Positions 61,547-64,000 of a stretch of 64,000 bases of DNA are shown piece by piece. Location: contig CAVXNB010000001.1 of NCBI GenBank assembly GCA_963763085.1, forward strand, positions 992,001 to 1,056,000. Direction: 5' to 3'. Under the pieces are notes generated by a model, which searched no databases, was not told where the DNA came from, and saw only the letters and a program-made list of their open reading frames with translations. The stretch comes from CAVXNB01 sp963763085. Its GTDB lineage: Bacteria; Actinomycetota; Acidimicrobiia; Acidimicrobiales; Bog-793. A program made the translations under genes and the position numbers. Every line of letters starts with the position of its first letter. The first letter of the stretch is position 1.

Positions 61547-62234
61547 ATGCGGGAAGGATGGCTCCGCTAATGGGCGCGGCCGCGTCGCTCACCAGGAACG
61601 CGACCACTTCGGCGATCGCCTCGGGAGCGACGGCGTGCGCCAGCACGCCTTTGGGGAATGCAGCCCGGTTGCTCGCCGTGTCAAGGAGTTGCGGCGCGAT
61701 GCAGTTGACCCGAATCCCGAGCGGCCGCAGCTCGAGGTCGAGGATGCGGGTCAAGTGGACGAGGGCCGCCTTGCTCACCGAGTACGCCGCCATGCCGGGC
61801 GACGGCTCGATCCCTGGTCGGGCGGCGATGTGCACGATCGCACCTGAGCCGTTCCTCTGCATGGATGGCGCGACCGCCTGGCTGAGCCACAGGGCTGAAC
61901 CGAGGTTGACGTCGATCATCAGCCGCAACAGATCCGGCGTCGTGTTCAACGCGTTTCCGACTTGAAACGCACCGATGGTGTTGACCAACACGTCAGGCAG
62001 CCCCACGTCGCGGACGATCTTTTCCACCATCGCACGCGCGGCGTTTGGATCGGTGGCATCGGCCAGTTCGCGGGCGATGCCGTCTGGGAGCCCTTCTAAG
62101 GCGGACTGATTCCGGTCGACCGCCACGACGGTCATGCCGCAGTCGGCAAGCTTGAAGGCCGTCGCACGACCGAGCTCGCCACCCGCGCCTACAACGATTG
62201 CCACCCGGCTCGCTGAGAAGCTTTCATTCGTCAT
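61536..62234 (-). CDS. Short-chain dehydrogenase/reductase
   Basis: 232 aa. VAIVVGAGGELGRATAFKLA nucleotide motif; NTIGAFQVGNA replaces NNAG; AAYSVSKAALVHLTRILDLE has the catalytic Tyr-Lys. ATG 62234 behind AGGGTG. Substrate unknown. Divergent from the MarR gene. Confidence 0.88.
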   Translation of the reverse strand: MTNESFSASRVAIVVGAGGELGRATAFKLADCGMTVVAVDRNQSALEGLPDGIARELADATDPNAARAMVEKIVRDVGLPDVLVNTIGAFQVGNALNTTPDLLRLMIDVNLGSALWLSQAVAPSMQRNGSGAIVHIAARPGIEPSPGMAAYSVSKAALVHLTRILDLELRPLGIRVNCIAPQLLDTASNRAAFPKGVLAHAVAPEAIAEVVAFLVSDAAAPISGAILPAYGA

Positions 62235-62322
62235 GGGACGCACCCTAATGTCTGAGTCCGTCGGACCTGCTGCTCGTCGAGGGGGCGGGCGGTCGCCGGG
62301 GGTGGCAGGCAAGTGTCAAAGA

Positions 62323-62340
62323 TTGCTTGGCGAAGCAAGC
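62323..62340. promoter_or_regulatory. MarR operator, copy 1
   Basis: TTGCTTGGCGAAGCAAGC: TTGCTT-GGCG-AAGCAA is a perfect inverted repeat. Located 14 bp before the MarR ATG and just upstream of TATCCT. It is 15/18 identical to copy 2, supporting a shared binding site. Confidence 0.72.
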
Positions 62341-62353
62341 TATCCTGGAAGAC

Positions 62354-62836
62354 ATGGTCACCGCCGAGCCACTGTCCCCGACCGAGGAAGCCCTTTGGCG
62401 CGCAGTGATGCGAATTGTCAAGGTCATCCCGCGGCATCTGGAAAGCGACCTGATCCGAGGCGCTGGTCTGACGGCGAGCGAGTACACGACGATCATGCAC
62501 CTTTCCGAAGCTCCCAATCGCGAGCTGCGGATGGCCGACCTGGCCAACGCCACCGACCTGTCCGCGAGCCGGATGACTCGCCTGGTGGAGGATCTCCAAT
62601 CGCGTGGCCTCGTGACCAAGACGGCCAGCTCCTCCGACGCACGGGGCAACGTGGCAAGGCTCACGCCTCGGGGCATGGCGAAGCTGAAGTCCGCATGGCC
62701 GGTTCACCTGGCGAGCGTTCGGAGTCGCTTCTTCGACTGCATCGATGCAGCTGGCGTCGAGGTAGTCGCGAAAGCCCTGGCTCAGGTGGCCCTCCACCTC
62801 GAGGACACGTCGGCCGACCAACGAATGCGGACTTAG
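62354..62836 (+). CDS. MarR-family transcriptional regulator
   Basis: 160 aa. LTASEYTTIMHLSEAPNREL, RMADLANATDLSASRMTRLV (HTH) and SDARGNVARLTPRGMAKLK (wing). ATG 62354 behind GGAAG; an upstream ATG 62327 lies inside the operator. Likely autorepressor that also controls the downstream hydrolase. Confidence 0.9.
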   Translation: MVTAEPLSPTEEALWRAVMRIVKVIPRHLESDLIRGAGLTASEYTTIMHLSEAPNRELRMADLANATDLSASRMTRLVEDLQSRGLVTKTASSSDARGNVARLTPRGMAKLKSAWPVHLASVRSRFFDCIDAAGVEVVAKALAQVALHLEDTSADQRMRT

Positions 62837-62850
62837 AGCCTCAAAGAAAG

Positions 62851-62883
62851 TTGCTTGCCAACGCAAGCAGAATCGGGTAGCGT
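62851..62883 (+). promoter_or_regulatory. Promoter with MarR operator, copy 2
   Basis: TTGCTTGCCAACGCAAGC (62851-62868) repeats the first operator. It overlaps a possible promoter, TTGCCA (62855-62860), 17 bp, TAGCGT (62878-62883), leading to the metallo-hydrolase. Confidence 0.6.
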
Positions 62884-62942
62884 CCCCGCGGTGCTGGTTG
62901 CCGGCACGACGGTGACGCCGTGCCGCCCGAGAAAGGAGCAAC

Positions 62943-63926
62943 ATGAGCTCAAATACCTCTTCTGGTTCGCCCGCCGGGCGGGTACTGCCCGACTACCTAC
63001 CTGTCCCCCCGTCCGCGCTCGGACCAGCGCTCAACGACCAGGGCTACTACGTCGGGCGCGTCGAGCGGAATCTGTTCTGGGTCACCGACGGGACCTACCA
63101 ATCCGCATTCCTCGCCACCCATGAGGGAATCGTCCTCTTCGACGCCCCGCCGACGATCGGCCACAATCTCCGCCGGGCGGTGGACGAAATCGCCGAGACC
63201 GAAGGCGTCACCAACACCGTCACACATCTCGTTTACTCGCATCACCATGCTGATCACACCGGTGCTGCCGACCTTTTCGGAAACGACCTCGTCCGGATCG
63301 GCCACGAGGACACGAGACGCCTTCTGCTGCGAGACAACGATCCGACCAGGCCTGCCCCAGAGGTGACGTTCCGGGACAGCTACGCCCTGAAGGTCGGCGG
63401 CGAGCGTGTGGAGTTGGCCTTTCACGGGCCAAACCACTCCCCAGACAACATCTTCATCCACTTTCCCGACCACGACGCGCTGATGCTGATCGACATCGTC
63501 AATTCAGGTTGGGTGCCGATCTACAACTGCAACCTGAGCGAGGACATCCCGGGATACATCGACGCGCCGGCCACGGCACTCAGATATCCGTGGAAGACCT
63601 ACATCGGTGGACACCTCGGAAGGCTTGGTTCGCGCGAAGACATCGAACTTCACCAGGCATACATCGCCGACATCGTTGAAAGCGCTCAAGGAGCGCTATC
63701 CACGGTGGACCCGACCCCGTACTGGGCGAAGTACGGGCAGAACGTCTGGGCCGCCGTGAAGGGCTATCTCGACGCAGTCACTGACGCGGCGACAGCTCCC
63801 GTGGTCAAGAAGTATTCAGGAGTTCTCGGGGCGGCCGACGTCGAGGAGTTCACCAGGAGCACAACCTTCATGATCCTTCAGTCCATGCGCCTCGACCAGG
63901 GAGCCGGGTCACAGGTGCACCCCTGA
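62943..63926 (+). CDS. Metallo-beta-lactamase-fold hydrolase
   Basis: 327 aa. SHHHADHTG is the HxHxDH zinc motif; GPNHSPDNIFIHFPDHDALM and YIGGHLGRLGSREDIEL carry further ligands. Ends with a helical part (VKKYSGVLGAADVEEFTRST). Regulated by the adjacent MarR through copy 2. Substrate unknown. Confidence 0.9.
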   Translation: MSSNTSSGSPAGRVLPDYLPVPPSALGPALNDQGYYVGRVERNLFWVTDGTYQSAFLATHEGIVLFDAPPTIGHNLRRAVDEIAETEGVTNTVTHLVYSHHHADHTGAADLFGNDLVRIGHEDTRRLLLRDNDPTRPAPEVTFRDSYALKVGGERVELAFHGPNHSPDNIFIHFPDHDALMLIDIVNSGWVPIYNCNLSEDIPGYIDAPATALRYPWKTYIGGHLGRLGSREDIELHQAYIADIVESAQGALSTVDPTPYWAKYGQNVWAAVKGYLDAVTDAATAPVVKKYSGVLGAADVEEFTRSTTFMILQSMRLDQGAGSQVHP

Positions 63927-64000
63927 GCGCGAGCAACCCGTGGATGTGCGAGCCTGACGACATGACGGGGGTTCAAGCGCCATGTCGATGATCGATTACG

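Noticed and set aside
63982..64000. Possible gene start at the right edge
   Set aside because: Only six codons (MSMIDY) visible and no clear ribosome site.
1..64000. tRNA, rRNA, insertion sequences, prophage
   Set aside because: No recognisable T-loop/anticodon clover, transposase, integrase or terminal repeats found by eye; a tRNAscan and IS search would be decisive.

Overview
High-GC (about 65-70%) bacterial chromosome with densely packed genes, many GTG and TTG starts, and short overlaps between neighbours. An aerobic CO dehydrogenase cluster, a SigB/SigF partner-switching island, UsfX-type anti-sigma factors, malate synthase G and small actinobacterial DUF families (DUF6328, DUF6458, MEDS kinase) together suggest a soil-type actinomycete. 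I saw no rRNA, tRNA, CRISPR array, insertion sequence or phage module.

Layout. (1) 1-5.7 kb: a nitrogen-scavenging group with a hydantoinase-type amidohydrolase (cut by the window edge), a peptide/nucleobase-type ABC solute-binding lipoprotein, a FadR-family regulator, aspartase, and a divergent asparaginase. (2) 5.9-6.9 kb: adenylate kinase and a small unknown. (3) 7.0-16.6 kb: two convergent CO-oxidation operons. The plus strand carries coxD, coxE and two unknowns. The minus strand carries coxM-coxS-coxL-XdhC/YHS-coxG followed by five tiny membrane proteins. CoxL has the form I active-site motif AYRCSFR, so true CO oxidation is likely. (4) 17-22.8 kb: two alpha/beta hydrolases, a 775-aa protein with an MbcA-like C-terminus, a DUF2237 protein and a methyltransferase. 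(5) 22.8-32.4 kb: a general-stress island with MscL, a SigB-type sigma factor, three small RsbW-like ATPases, a STAS antagonist, a MEDS-HATPase protein, an RsbU-type phosphatase and membrane proteins. Five matches to a GTTK-N15/16-GGGWA promoter suggest the sigma factor reads its own island. (6) 32.5-37 kb: an ABC-2 exporter, then a TetR/MFS efflux pair with visible operators. (7) 37-49 kb: small unknowns, ferredoxin, a KdpD sensor-domain protein, a glycine-oxidase-like FAD enzyme, NYN and ERCC4 nucleases, uronate dehydrogenase, and a two-component system divergent from a secreted DUF5666 protein. (8) 48.5-55.8 kb: redoxin, nitronate monooxygenase, UspA, and a 1325-aa exported protein with ten repeats. 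(9) 55.8-63.9 kb: malate synthase G, a cyclase-ATPase regulator, an AlkA glycosylase, an SDR, and a MarR/metallo-hydrolase pair with duplicated operators.

Quality caution: at least eight genes are split by single-point frameshifts although both halves match one family. Indel errors in the assembly explain this better than eight independent pseudogenes. Those genes are reported as single features.
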